Assembly: GCA_910589415.1 (NCBI GenBank)
Contig: OU342635.1
Span: forward strand, 8,556,001-8,620,000
Reading direction: 5' to 3'
Length of the DNA stretch: 64,000 bases
DNA from: Malachius bipustulatus
Taxonomy: Eukaryota > Arthropoda > Insecta > Coleoptera > Melyridae
Position numbers and translations under genes: made by a program. Positions 1-10,700 of this stretch are shown here, piece after piece (the stretch's first letter is position 1; the number at the start of each line of letters is the position of its first letter). The notes under the pieces were generated by a model. It saw only the letters and a program-made list of their open reading frames with translations, was not told the DNA's origin and did no database searches.

Positions 1-2203
1 TTGCGACCCGTCATCTACCCTAGTTATGGCACCCTCACCCCTGAGAGGAGACTGATGTTTTGTTAATTCCTTAGACACCACAAGCATTACCCTCAATTCC
101 GCTTCATTGAGAGGGTTATTGAACGGCACGTGAATTAATTATGAGCAATGAGAATGATGAAGTAGGTAAGGGTAAGCAGGTAGATCTTCGATGTTTGTTT
201 TGTAGATGAGAAATTAGCGTCGCTGTAGAGTAGATAGTGATTGGAGTTCTAGATGTAGGTATATCATGTATAAGCTCTCAAGCGAATATGTATCGGGTTA
301 ACTGCAGCTATGCAAATAGTAATTTATAAGATTTGTTTCTGTATAATGTTCAAAGGTGGGTGTAGGTATTAGTGCAGATACAGTTTTTAGCGTTCATATT
401 ATTTTCTTTTTCTATCCAATCCTTCTCACTTAAAACTGCTTCCATGTACTATTATTCTTCTAAATTATAATATCCACAGCCGTACGTGTCTGTTTTTTAA
501 GCACACCGGGAATATATCAAGCTACAGCATGAAAACAGATGCTGAAAGATACTTCTACTGTTATAACAATCAGAACTTTCATCAGTTATTTCATTTCTAG
601 AGCAATTAGAATTAACACCGACTCGCTACAAACGTATACGGGCGGTGGTAACATCGTGTTTCTCTTTGACTCAGTTATCCCGTCAGAGAAACAGACAAAC
701 GCCCTTCAGAGATCTCGAGGATCTCTACCCACACCTTGAAGTTATTACACGTTCCAATTAACTCCCAGGATTGCTACCGCTGTACTTTGAAGAACATTGA
801 AACTAGTTTCAACTTGAGCAGTAAATTTACGGGCTTTTTATAAAACACAGTAAAGGTTAACTGGAAACAAAATCTCGACCATCTATTCCTCAGACGTTAC
901 GTCTTCAAAGTGGGACGTGCCCAGCAAGTCTGATCATATGCTCGAAAATACAAACAGTTACTCTCGAGGTGGGAGTGTTCTCGGAACTGGATAACTACGT
1001 CTACTGCAACTCGGAAATAAATCTCATAGTGCAGTTATGGCGGAGGAACTCAAAGGGAAATCGCAGGAGTAGGGGTGATTGTGGAGATTGTAGTAACCCA
1101 CCTCGAGGGCGCGCTACCCCTTGCCACGAAGGGTGGCTAATGTAACGAATTATCACCGACGACAGCTCGCCTTTTCTAACAACATCAAATAAAGAATTCC
1201 AATGGCGTGCTCTCACTATATCACACATGTTGGCTAGAACTGGTGGAAATTCATCTTTGCTGTTTTTTCTGTTATTCTCAGACAGCGACTGCTTTCCTCT
1301 CGTAATACCTGATTAGGCTTACATCAGAGGAGAACTCCGAGAAGAGCCTTTTTATAAATTATTAGAAGGAAAGACAACGCGCGTATTTCAGAAAGAAGAG
1401 GGATCATACAATTATAACTCACTTTGATTGTACCTACCGGTGAAGTTTTATGATTCACAAGCTGAGTGAAACGTAATGCTGCACACACTTAGAAGAATGG
1501 TAATCAAAGGCTAAGATTTCTCCCGGCGTGCAATGAAACACCTAAAACCTGACTCGGCTGGAGTAAAGGCTCCATCATCAAAGGGCGACCCCTTATTACC
1601 CCTACTGTAAGCGTCTCTAACAGGGGACGACTAGCAATTAGTAGCTGGCGGGCCAGACTTCAAAGGCACCTCAAGTGTCCTACTACCGGGACCTTTAATT
1701 AGAACTTTCCAGTTTTTCATCACTATACAGCTCTATGGGGGATTGTTCACCGTTCACCCCTCTCGAGCATACCACCCCCTCGGGCTGAAGGATGGGTGTC
1801 GAAGACGCTGACGTCGCCCGGAATGAAAAAAGCGATAATATCAAACCTCTGCGTGACACGGCAACAGTGCTAGGGTGATTTTTCCTTCCCGCGACGAAGA
1901 ATGCAGTGTTGGTAGAGGGAGTAATTAATTAATTTCATAGAGGCGGCTTGGAGAAGTGGCGGCACGCTTTGAAGTCTTGCAGATTCTTAATTAACAAATC
2001 AGGGGGCTCCCAGGTAATTGAGACAACCCATAGAATGTTCGTATAGCCCTTCAGAAAGAAATCTGGCAATTTAATTAATCAGGATATTGCACAATCCAAC
2101 ATGAGTTTTTTTTATTCTAATTAATCAAGACTGTTTAACTTACTTATCGTAATAATTAAAAATAAGATCTTTCATCGTAATGAATAACGAAGCACTCTTA
2201 ATT
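1..2203. other. No gene recognised; AT-rich upstream stretch
   Basis: I see no reading frame longer than about 75 codons and no recognisable domain or exon on either strand. The short open frames here show no family resemblance. The sequence is mostly unique-looking and rich in TTAATTAA-type runs. Confidence 0.5.
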
Positions 2204-2209
2204 TTTATT
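2204..2209 (-). promoter_or_regulatory. Polyadenylation signal of COX6B
   Basis: AATAAA on the minus strand, about 50 bases past the COX6B stop codon. This is a normal distance for a short 3' UTR, and it supports the three-exon model being a complete transcription unit. Confidence 0.6.
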
Positions 2210-2257
2210 AGACGGTACAAGGATTTTATATTTTTATATTACTCTCCTAATTCTTTT

Positions 2258-2676
2258 TTAGGCTTTCTTCTTAAAATCATCCTGGTCATCATCATCGTCC
2301 GGTAATATCCCTGGAAATGTACCATTTAACAACTGGTCCTCCCAGCGACTTATCCAAGCATTCGGACAAAGGGAATTGTAACATTTATAAAAATGATTAC
2401 AAGGCTCATGACTGTAAATATTGAAATCCTCAGTATTAATTAGTTTATTATATTTATACCATACCTCTTCCCGAGAAGCCTGATGCATTTATGATAATCA
2501 CAGAAGCTCTTAAAACACCACGAAGTGATATTCTGATTCGGGAATCTGGGATCTTGGGGGCAAGTTTTTAACTCCCCATCATCCTAAAAGATATATTTAT
2601 GTAATTCATAACTATGGAAGTAAGTGGGTTTTCTTTGAGAACGTTAACTTACCTCGTCCTGTTTATTAGAACCCAT
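2258..2676 (-). CDS. COX6B: Cytochrome c oxidase subunit 6B, three exons
   Basis: Nuclear-encoded subunit of mitochondrial complex IV, which sits on the intermembrane-space face of the enzyme. Exons (minus strand) are 2676-2653, 2583-2465 and 2411-2258, with introns of 69 and 53 bases. Both introns start with GTA and end with AG (donors GTAAGT and GTATGG). The joined frame gives 98 residues without a break. Residues 19-26 are DPRFPNQN, the family's N-terminal signature. Cysteines 31 and 41 form CX9C and cysteines 52 and 63 form CX10C, the CHCH fold oxidised by Mia40. The C-terminal half has SLCP, WISRWEDQ and GTFPG, as in COX6B. Two things are unusual: the loop between the two cysteine pairs is 10 residues, a few shorter than in the human protein, and an Asp-rich tail ending in lysines follows GTFPG. 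Because the introns and frame are intact, this is a gene and not a retrocopy. It could be a divergent paralog. Confidence 0.9.
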
Positions 2677-3489
2677 TATTAAAACTACAATTTCACGTTT
2701 TAGTCATATCGTTTTTCAATAATTTATCATCTACTAATGTCACTTTGACAGTAATAATTGAGCTCAGGCAAGAAGACAATAATTATAATTATTATTGTTG
2801 GAATGACACAACAGACAACGCAACTTACCTGGTTCTATTGAAAATAGACCCTGCTTGGATGCTTCTCCACATATCTGCATATAAGGATAGGGAAGATGAC
2901 CAACAGCGCATGTATGTTTTGAGTTTCAGAGATCAACGATACTCAACACATGATATTCCTCTTTAAACGCTTTGAAGCAGAGAGAAACGAATTGGAGAGG
3001 AAAAAAGGATCGAAACAGCCAGGATCGATATAATGACGGAGAGGGAGGAAGACTGGAGCGTGGAAGAGTTCATAGAGGTTGTGATTAAAAATAAAGGAGA
3101 ACAGAGAGAGAGAGAGAAATAGACAGAAAATACAACCTCTGGTCATTGAAAAACACTTATCGTAGATGACTCCGATGCCCAGAAAGGAGAAATGGAGAGG
3201 ATTTATCGGGCAAGAGTGCGGTAGAACTATTCCCAGGGTGTCCATGAGGATTTGCTCATGAGGCATTAAAAAAGATCCCTCTTGTAACCATGTGGAGGGA
3301 GGTCAACCAATTGCCTTGATGAAGGCTTCCTCAAATCCTGCCTCATGTTCCTGCCTCATGTCATTATCAGCTCGTACATACATTAACTTTACCATCGCCA
3401 AAATGAATCCTCGGCTGCATGTTCTCCACCAAGCTGACGAGCGCAGTTACTGTTCGTGTTCCTTGCCAAGTCGCTTCTAGAAAGATGAC
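2677..3489. other. Intergenic, no gene recognised; short GA microsatellite
   Basis: This includes the 5' flank of COX6B. A short AG repeat lies at about 3101-3118. Open frames in the stretch (for example 2745-2966 plus and 2943-3266 minus) have no recognisable family features. Confidence 0.45.
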
Positions 3490-3881
3490 CTAACCTGAGA
3501 TCGAAGCAGCGTGAATGTACGCAACTTCGTCACTCAGGTAGCCCCACTTGGATCCAGAGTCGCATTTGTCAATTCCCGCCATCCATTGCAGTGGAGACGC
3601 GAACGACTGCTCCTTGGGATGTCCGCGATCCCGCAGCGGTCGCTCCCCAAGACCTTGAGGCCTCGGTAGAGTCCTCCTCTTTTCAGGCAACAGTCTACGA
3701 CTTGTTCCAGTTGCCAGCGTATACCTACTAGAGATGCGAGCCAGAACCAAGTCACCGTCCAGATATTGATGAGGCTTGCTCTGACGTGCAGAAACGTTTC
3801 TGGTCTTCTTGGTACTGCTTTGCACTCTGGGAATATTCTGGTAAACGAGTACCAGTCGTTCGTCCGGCCTCCTAAAGCCAA
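3490..3881 (-). pseudogene. Ty3/mdg-like LTR retrotransposon pol tail, frameshifted
   Basis: Two overlapping minus-strand frames together read as the C-terminal tail of a Ty3-type polyprotein, just after the integrase core. One frame has KPHQYLDGDLVLARI, followed by ATGTSRRLLPEK. The other continues with YRGLKVLGSDR and ADIPRSSRSR. In intact elements these motifs lie in one frame (basic linker, GDLVL barrel strand, then KVLGNDR-like and ADI segments), so a frameshift near the middle has broken this copy. No LTR or upstream pol sequence is seen beside it. It is an old fragment. Confidence 0.6.
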
Positions 3882-3889
3882 AATTTACA

Positions 3890-5340
3890 ACGCATCCCTA
3901 CTTGGAGTTAGTAGCTCTCAGATATCAAGATGGAGGTTCTAACTTTTCTTATATTACTTTTCTTATATAGAGAAAACGAAGAAGAAGAAGATCAGATATG
4001 TAATCAGATGTAAAAAAAGAAGTGGAGGAACCACGAAGAAGCCAATTTGAGTGTATCAAAAATAGAAATGTATGTTTCGCTTTTATAATGCTCATCAGTG
4101 AGACCTATCAATCACGAACACTATGAAAGGATTGCTGAGCTGAGGGAACTAGTGAAGACTATAAGAATCTGATCCATTTGAAGATTCTTTCATCATCCTT
4201 GGTTGTTAATTGATGCAGCAAATTGCTTGTTTTATTTAATAAAAAACCAAAAGTGACTTACTTGGTAATACTATCGATCGCTAGATGGCGCTATGTTATG
4301 TAGCTCATAACGTTATAATTAATTGAGTCTCAGTTCAGCATTCCTCCTCTCATGGTGTAGTCTTGGTTGATTTGACAGACTGATGATGAACTATAATGCA
4401 AGCGAAGTATCGGTGTCTCTGTCTTCGCCCCGTCTGCAAGCACTAATTTTCAATTTTATAAGTTTCATTATTTTTTTATGAGAAATTTCGAGACGCAATT
4501 ACGCCCCAGGACAATAAAGCTTGATTTAATGTAAGGAGAAAGGATTTTCTTGCTTCTTAATCTTAGCAATTTATACTTATTAATGCTAGTGCGACCGAGA
4601 AATTGATCATGAGTTCATAAAGCCCAGGTCTTTGTCTTGTAAACTGTCCAGCTCTGGTATTTACCCTGAATTCCCGAGACTAGTACGAGTATGAGTAAGT
4701 AGCTGGGAGAGAATGTGGGAGAGAATTTTATTGACTTTGTTGGAAGCGTGATTCCTCTCTAATTTTTGTACGTCACACGAATTGATCTCGTTGTTTGTGT
4801 AGACAAGATTATATCCTTTTCTTGTTCAATGATTCTCTTCTGCCTTTAATTTCCTAATTTTTCAATAATATTTTTTCTGCCACCAACAAATAGACATAGG
4901 TAGGTGAAAACTAATTCTCCTTTATTGTAAGGCGTTCTTGATTTGGATCGCATTACAGCTTTAACTGATCCAAGAAATGAGACCTTTCTAGATGACGAAC
5001 CCGGTTTAGATTATTTCCATTCAATCCTGAAAACCGTCTAAGATTCTCTTTTTCATTTGTAACTGAAAACCTGAAAACCGACAGGCTCGGTTCACTTACA
5101 TCATTATTTCTGTTTCCTTCGTTTGCGTCTTACGCCGTATCAAATCCATCTAAAACCGGATATCTTTTTTCCGCGTTCCTTTGAACTTTCTTATGAAATT
5201 TTATGGCGCATTTAAATAAGGTCTCATGTTACATACTCTGTTTCTGATGATGCTGAAGGATAAATAATTATTATTAATGAATTAGGTAGGCATAGCAAAC
5301 GAATGCGGGCTCGATTCCTGCTCAATTTACAATTAGGTAC
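3890..5340. other. No gene recognised
   Basis: AT-rich sequence with no long frame, no RNA gene and no repeat structure that I could confirm by reading. Confidence 0.45.
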
Positions 5341-5341
5341 A

Positions 5342-5612
5342 ACCACAGAATAGGTACAATCAGAATATAAACTTCAATAAAAATACCGAGTTCGCGCATC
5401 TACTCGGCGCATAGAGATCCGCCATGATTTGAGATGAGCTTTCATTAGTTTTGAATGCGGGCCCACAGAATAGAATTGTACCTATTCTGTGGCGGGCTGG
5501 TGGCGGGCCTGCGTTTCTACTCTGAAGCAATGGCCGCTAGAGGTGTGGCTTGTCTCTAAAAGATCAAAGGCACCGCCGGCGAGTTTAGCTTTTGATTGTA
5601 TCTATTCTGTGG
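5342..5612. repeat. Nested inverted repeats with CCACAGAATAG ends
   Basis: The word CCACAGAATAGGTACAAT appears on the plus strand at 5342. A back-to-back inverted pair follows at about 5462-5492, and the inverted form (ATTGTATCTATTCTGTGG) recurs at about 5595-5612. The outer pair encloses about 271 bases and the inner ones about 150 each, as expected of two abutting or nested MITE-like elements sharing termini. No coding sequence lies inside. Confidence 0.5.
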
Positions 5613-5696
5613 TAAAACTGTCATGAAAATGCTAGAAAAGATAGTGCACATAGAAAAAACGCTAGGTGAATTCCCGTGTCATGATCGAGAGTCGAC

Positions 5697-5984
5697 ATGC
5701 TTATCGACGAACATAATAACATCCCTGGAAACAGCTCTACATGCGTTGGTAATGGAAATATGAAGCCCAAATGGAAGGATCTTTTGACAACGCGGGAAAA
5801 AAGTCATTCCTACCGAGCTGCAATCCAAGTAGGTATAAGTGTACCCGTCGATGCTAGAGAACTTGATTGCTTCCAGCAATCAAATGCAGAGAGGTGTTGT
5901 CGGGAGCTGGAGAAGTTCTGGTTAGCATTACAATCAGTAGATGTCCTAAAGGCAACTGCTTCTTTCATCGCCTGTGGTTTCTGA
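5697..5984 (+). other. 95-codon open frame, unrecognised
   Basis: An ATG-started plus-strand frame with no motif I recognise. It contains KPKWKDLLTTREKSHSYR and then a Cys/Glu-rich segment, ending in a stop. It lies directly upstream of a decayed reverse-transcriptase fragment on the same strand, so it may be part of the same dead non-LTR element. A chance frame is equally possible. Confidence 0.2.
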
Positions 5985-6045
5985 GCATGAATAGAAGGTA
6001 TTAAGCCCAAATTATTTGTTAAACCGTAATTTTTAGCAGGGAAGG

Positions 6046-6185
6046 AAGGCTAAATATCTTACACTGATGATAGACAAAAGACTGTCCTGGAGACCGCTCA
6101 TTGAGAGGAAAGATGCAAAAACTGTGGTATCCCTCTGGCAGTTTCGGAGGTCTACCTAAGAAAAGTCTGGGGACTGAAACAGGAG
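6046..6185 (+). pseudogene. Decayed non-LTR reverse transcriptase fragment
   Basis: The plus-strand reading includes LMIDKRLSWRPLIERK, then a basic stretch, then (out of frame) a segment like the TWGLKP motif. In Jockey/R1-type elements the C-terminal side of the reverse transcriptase reads as a D-x-LSW-x-x-HI segment followed about 30 residues later by TWGL-x-P, so order and spacing agree. Stops and frameshifts interrupt it. The flanking 6190-6700 may be more of the same element, but I cannot read it reliably. Confidence 0.4.
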
Positions 6186-6761
6186 GTTTTGCATTAGTTT
6201 TTTTTGTGCTATTTTTTCCACTAAATTGGTAGATTCAGGAACATGGAGATACTGAGGATGCAATGGACTGTGATATCCTGTGTTATCAAAGGTCGCTGGG
6301 ATTGAGATCTTAGTTACAAGAAAAATTGGGAAAATTGGGAAAAGAGAAGTCGAACCAGTAGACTACAGAATGTTAGAGACGGCTCCAGAAATGAGTATGG
6401 TTATATTGTAGCAGGACTTCACCTGGTAGGACAAGAACTGGTGAACGCCATCCTACAAGTATCTGGAATGAAAGAGGTGATCGAGTGCTCGGGACCAGGG
6501 AACATTTTTTCCTATACTTAATCTGATCAAAAGTCTTCTAAAAGAGACTATCGAGGAGTAGGAGAATAATAAAAAGTATGCAGAGAGGATAGTAGACTGT
6601 TCATGACCGGTTCGGTGAGAAAGGGGCTTGTAAAGAAAATGAAACTGAACCGGAGGGAGCTTAGGTTACTGTCGGCGTGTTATGGTTTATAGGTGTATGC
6701 GAGGTAGGTACATCAGATTAGCCTCGGAGTCAATGTCTTTGGGTAATAGACACAACAAGAT

Positions 6762-6818
6762 AGGGAACCTGCAGTACCGACAATGACGCTTCGTTATTGT
6801 CGGTAATACAGGTACCCT
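6762..6818. mobile_element. 57-bp hairpin MITE (GGGTACC/GGTACCC family)
   Basis: A near-perfect palindrome. The left arm, GGGAACCTGCAGTACCGACA, is mirrored by TGTCGGTAATACAGGTACCC across a spacer of a few bases. TA flanks both ends, consistent with a TA target duplication. The same arms recur at 49717-49955 and 50965-51026. Confidence 0.55.
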
Positions 6819-7639
6819 ACTACAAGGGGAAGAAATGAAACTACCTTATGGAAAACTTTCTGGCCAATACAAAAAGGCCGGGTAAATATCAGTAGGAGTT
6901 CTTGATGGCCTAATCACTTGGGGTACATAACACCCCCACACCATATCCATGATACCATACCAACTGCCGTGAAAGCGATACAAATCAAGAATGGCTTATA
7001 GTAAAAGCACTTCGTGCTTATTTCTATCCATTATTTCGGCAAAAGAATGGTTAATCTCAACTCAATCTAGCCTAAACTTCTCAACACGGAGATTTCTAGT
7101 ACTTATCTATGACATGTTAAGAACAAGAACGCAAATTACGATATAATAATTGCTTCTGTAATAATTATTTCATAGTTAAGGATACTTATATCCTGAATAC
7201 TCATTAAAGGTGCTTCAAAAAGGAATATGAAATAAAAAGTTGCAAAGTCTCTTCATAAATGTGGTCCCGATCCCTTAACGACCTTAATTAGCACAGAGCA
7301 GCAATTAAAGCTTTCGGGCTGTTGATCTCTTAATACTCAGCGGCCGGCGTCTTATGGGAAGACATGCGCCAGCTATTCTGCGTCCTGTGACTTCCTTGCT
7401 CTGTGCTGTGTTACCAGTAGCGTCGCGACGCCAGGATCACGCGGTCCTGCAGCGCCCACGGTTACTTACTACAGATTACGTGCGCTGGCTGCGATTTAAT
7501 ATATTCTTTGTTATGCCCTTAAATAATTATTTAATCAATTTTTATTACTATCCAATGAACTAGGGATGATTTCGAATAAAGCAGGATTTTTTTACGATTA
7601 TGTGATATTAGTTTAGGTTAACAAAAAAATTTGTGCATA
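6819..7639. other. No gene recognised; 5' flank of the Ig-domain gene
   Basis: This should contain the promoter and 5' UTR of the gene whose first coding exon starts at 7640. No TATA box or other element could be picked out with confidence. The open frame at 7354-7563 shows no family resemblance. Confidence 0.35.
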
Positions 7640-7703
7640 ATGAACGGAATGAAAATTAGTAGCAGTGAGATATGTTTATTTTTGGAAGTTTTCATTTTGA
7701 TAG
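7640..7703 (+). CDS. Ig-domain gene exon 1: start codon and signal peptide
   Basis: ATG followed by a polar N-region and then the core CLFLEVFILI, ending one base into a codon at the strong donor GTAAGT. This phase matches the next exon, which supplies the other two bases. Too short to stand out as an open frame on its own; phase, hydrophobic core and position support it. Confidence 0.75.
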
Positions 7704-10700
7704 GTAAGTGAGTACCTCTTAAACTATGAAGAGAATACTTCAAAACTTCGGAATCATTTCATGTAATAATAGACTCGGAAGGAAACGAAGAAGAAGTTTT
7801 ATGAAATATTAAAAGTTGATGGTACAAAATTTAAATTTCAATTATACTCCAAGAAACTCTAAATGAGTTTATTAAAAAGTAATAAGATGCAGGCTTTTTT
7901 AAGTTTTCTCTCCACTCTCAAACTCTAAACTCCGCAATCACATTAAGTTCTAGTTGCCCAAACTAAACTTCATTAAATATCCAACTTTCCCGCATCGGAA
8001 GGCAAGATCCGGGCAATCTGGAGCTGTTAGTCGCGCAATAACCCATTAGGGGGGCCGCTAGACGATATGACGGTCTCCGAGTGCTCCCCTTTTATCATTT
8101 TTATTACTCGAGCAGCGGGTCTATCCCAGGGGAGAATTATAAATTCTCCAAATGAGGTCCATTCCCCACCTGGAATCCCTAGATCCCGACACCGCTGCAC
8201 CTCTAAATCTCTGAGTTATCGCCATAGGTTTAGCAACACGTCCTCGAGGAATGCTCCTCCGGGAATACACTCACAAATTATCTATCTGCCCTGAATATTT
8301 TGGATATTCAAACCCTTACCTTTAAACCCTCTTAAATTTAAATTTATTCAACTCTTCTCTTCCAGTTTGGGTACCTCCATTGGTGATATCAGTACGTATA
8401 ACAAAACTACACGTTCCGGAAGTCACTCCTCTTGGAGACCCAGTCATTCTGGACTGCGATTACACATTAGAAGAATCTATCGATGGGCTTGTGGTTAAAT
8501 GGTTCTTCAACGGAAAGCCCACTCCGATCTACCAATGGATACCAAACAGCATACCACAAGATTCAGGTTTGTCTTGAAGTGTGTTGTTATTAGTGTTATA
8601 GTGTTGGTGTTATTAGTGTTGGTGTTGTCGTTAGTGTTTATGAATGAGATCAAAAGTGAATCATTATAATTTTTATAGGAATCCTGAAAGGTCGAGTCAA
8701 TTTGGAATATTCAGCCAGTAAAGACACTAACAGTATTCACAGGGCGGTCCATATTATTCAACCAGGGCCCGATCTTAGCGGTGATTATACTTGCCAAGTC
8801 TCTACGTTTACTTCTGAAGATAAACAAACAAAGAGTATGTTAATTTTTGGTAAGTTCAGACGACGATTCATAACTTTATATAATTTTTTATTGCCTTATT
8901 ATACATTTATTTGACTCATAAACTTAGGACAAAAAAATTAATCTTGATTGGCAATATTATGAAGTTACTATTATTGAGGATCTGCGAAGTTTTCAAATTA
9001 AATAAATTGGTTCCAAAATAAATAAAAATCTGATCAAATAAAGTAAATGTGTACAAAACAACCAAGACCGGTTTATTTACCAAAAAATTTCAATTTAGAG
9101 TTCAGTCAGATCAACTTTTTTTAGCCATCCGAGAAAATTCGGGAGGGAATTTGGAGAAAAATATATTCAAAAGTGCTTGCTTAGAATAAAAGGTACATTG
9201 CCTTATTGAACGATTATTTAGATGATCCCTGGGGATCAGTATTTCTACCAAAAACGATCCCCAAAATAGGAATTTTTTAAAATAGACAAGCAGCGAAATT
9301 TTTTTTACCAGTTACCGATGTTTGACTTCTCATGTTTGAGTAGAAAATCCCCCAAAGACTTCTAAAAATTGGCATATACAATCGTTCTGAATGTACAGGA
9401 TCTAAAACGACCTCAAATGTGTGATTAAGCCCAAAAATAATTTTGCTTTCCCAAAAAGTCTCCGAAAAGTGCTAATGAAACGAAAATATAAAATTCAGTT
9501 TTCGGGATGAGTTAGCAACACTTAATAATAATGATCGCTGATCGCGCGTTAAGTCGATATACAGGGTAGTCCATCACTTATGTCCACCCCCGAAAAGGAG
9601 GTTAATTTTACAGATAAAAAATTGAAACTTTGAGGATTCGTGTAATTGTTATAGGACCACAGAATGGCATAATCAGTTTCATTAATTTTTTTTTCGTTCG
9701 AGCACCATAGCGATAAAAAATTATAATTTAGTGACAAAGTAAAGAAAAAAAAATCAAATTTTTATCCTAACATCTATAGAAATCGATTAATAAAATCAAA
9801 ATCGCTGAAAAGAAATATCAAAAAACTAATTACTACTTAGCCTTAATTACATAAAATATTGATACATATTATAAATGACAGGTAAAATGATTTATTTATG
9901 ATGTGTAATAAAGTCATCAATATAATTTGGAAAGGGTAGGTATCATAAATTCTTGAGTATACTGAGTAAATAGTAGTGTAGTGCAAATTCATAGGGGATA
10001 TAACATTGAACACTAGAATACAATGGAGATTTTACCTACTCAGTTTACTCAAAAATTTATGATACCTACCCTTTTCAGATTGATTCTACCTGTCATTTCT
10101 ATATAACTATGATTTACTTAATTATTAAGGCCTAAGTAGTAATTAGTTTTTTGATTTTTTTTTTCAGCGATTTTGATTTTATGAATCTATTTCTACCGAT
10201 GTATGGAAGAAAACTTGATTTTTTCGCCACTTTATCTCTAAATTAGAGTTTTTTTTTATCGCTGATGCCTGAACGAAACAAAAATTAACGAAACTGATTA
10301 TGCCATTTTGTGCTCTTATATTAATTACATAAACCTTCAAAGTTTAAATTTTTTATCTTTAAAATTAACCTCCTTTTCGGGGGTGGTCATAATGTAAATC
10401 TTTTTGACAGGCCGATTAAGTTTTTAAATTTCCTCTGATTTTGAGCCATCTTCTGACGTGTTATTTTGACGTCTTTTATATTTGGTCAGTGACGTCATAT
10501 AGATGTATTTTTTAAATGGCAACCCTCTGCTTGAGATGCCTCTTGCAATTGTCTTTAGGAGAATATCTTGACCTAAATTTAAATTTATTTTGCAAAAAAA
10601 TGAATAAAAATATTTTTTTGATTTTTTTTTGAAAAGAAGATCATGTTAAATGTACACATAGTGTTAACTCCGCGTCAAAGAGCCTAAAAATATTAACGAC

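Noticed and set aside
3534..3881. Stand-alone 115-codon gene on the minus strand
   Set aside because: Its second half and the overlapping frame together match a retrotransposon pol tail; it is a frameshifted fragment.
7354..7563. Candidate signal-peptide exon for the Ig gene
   Set aside because: The frame has no suitable donor in phase, while 7640-7703 has an ATG, hydrophobic core, matching phase and a strong donor.
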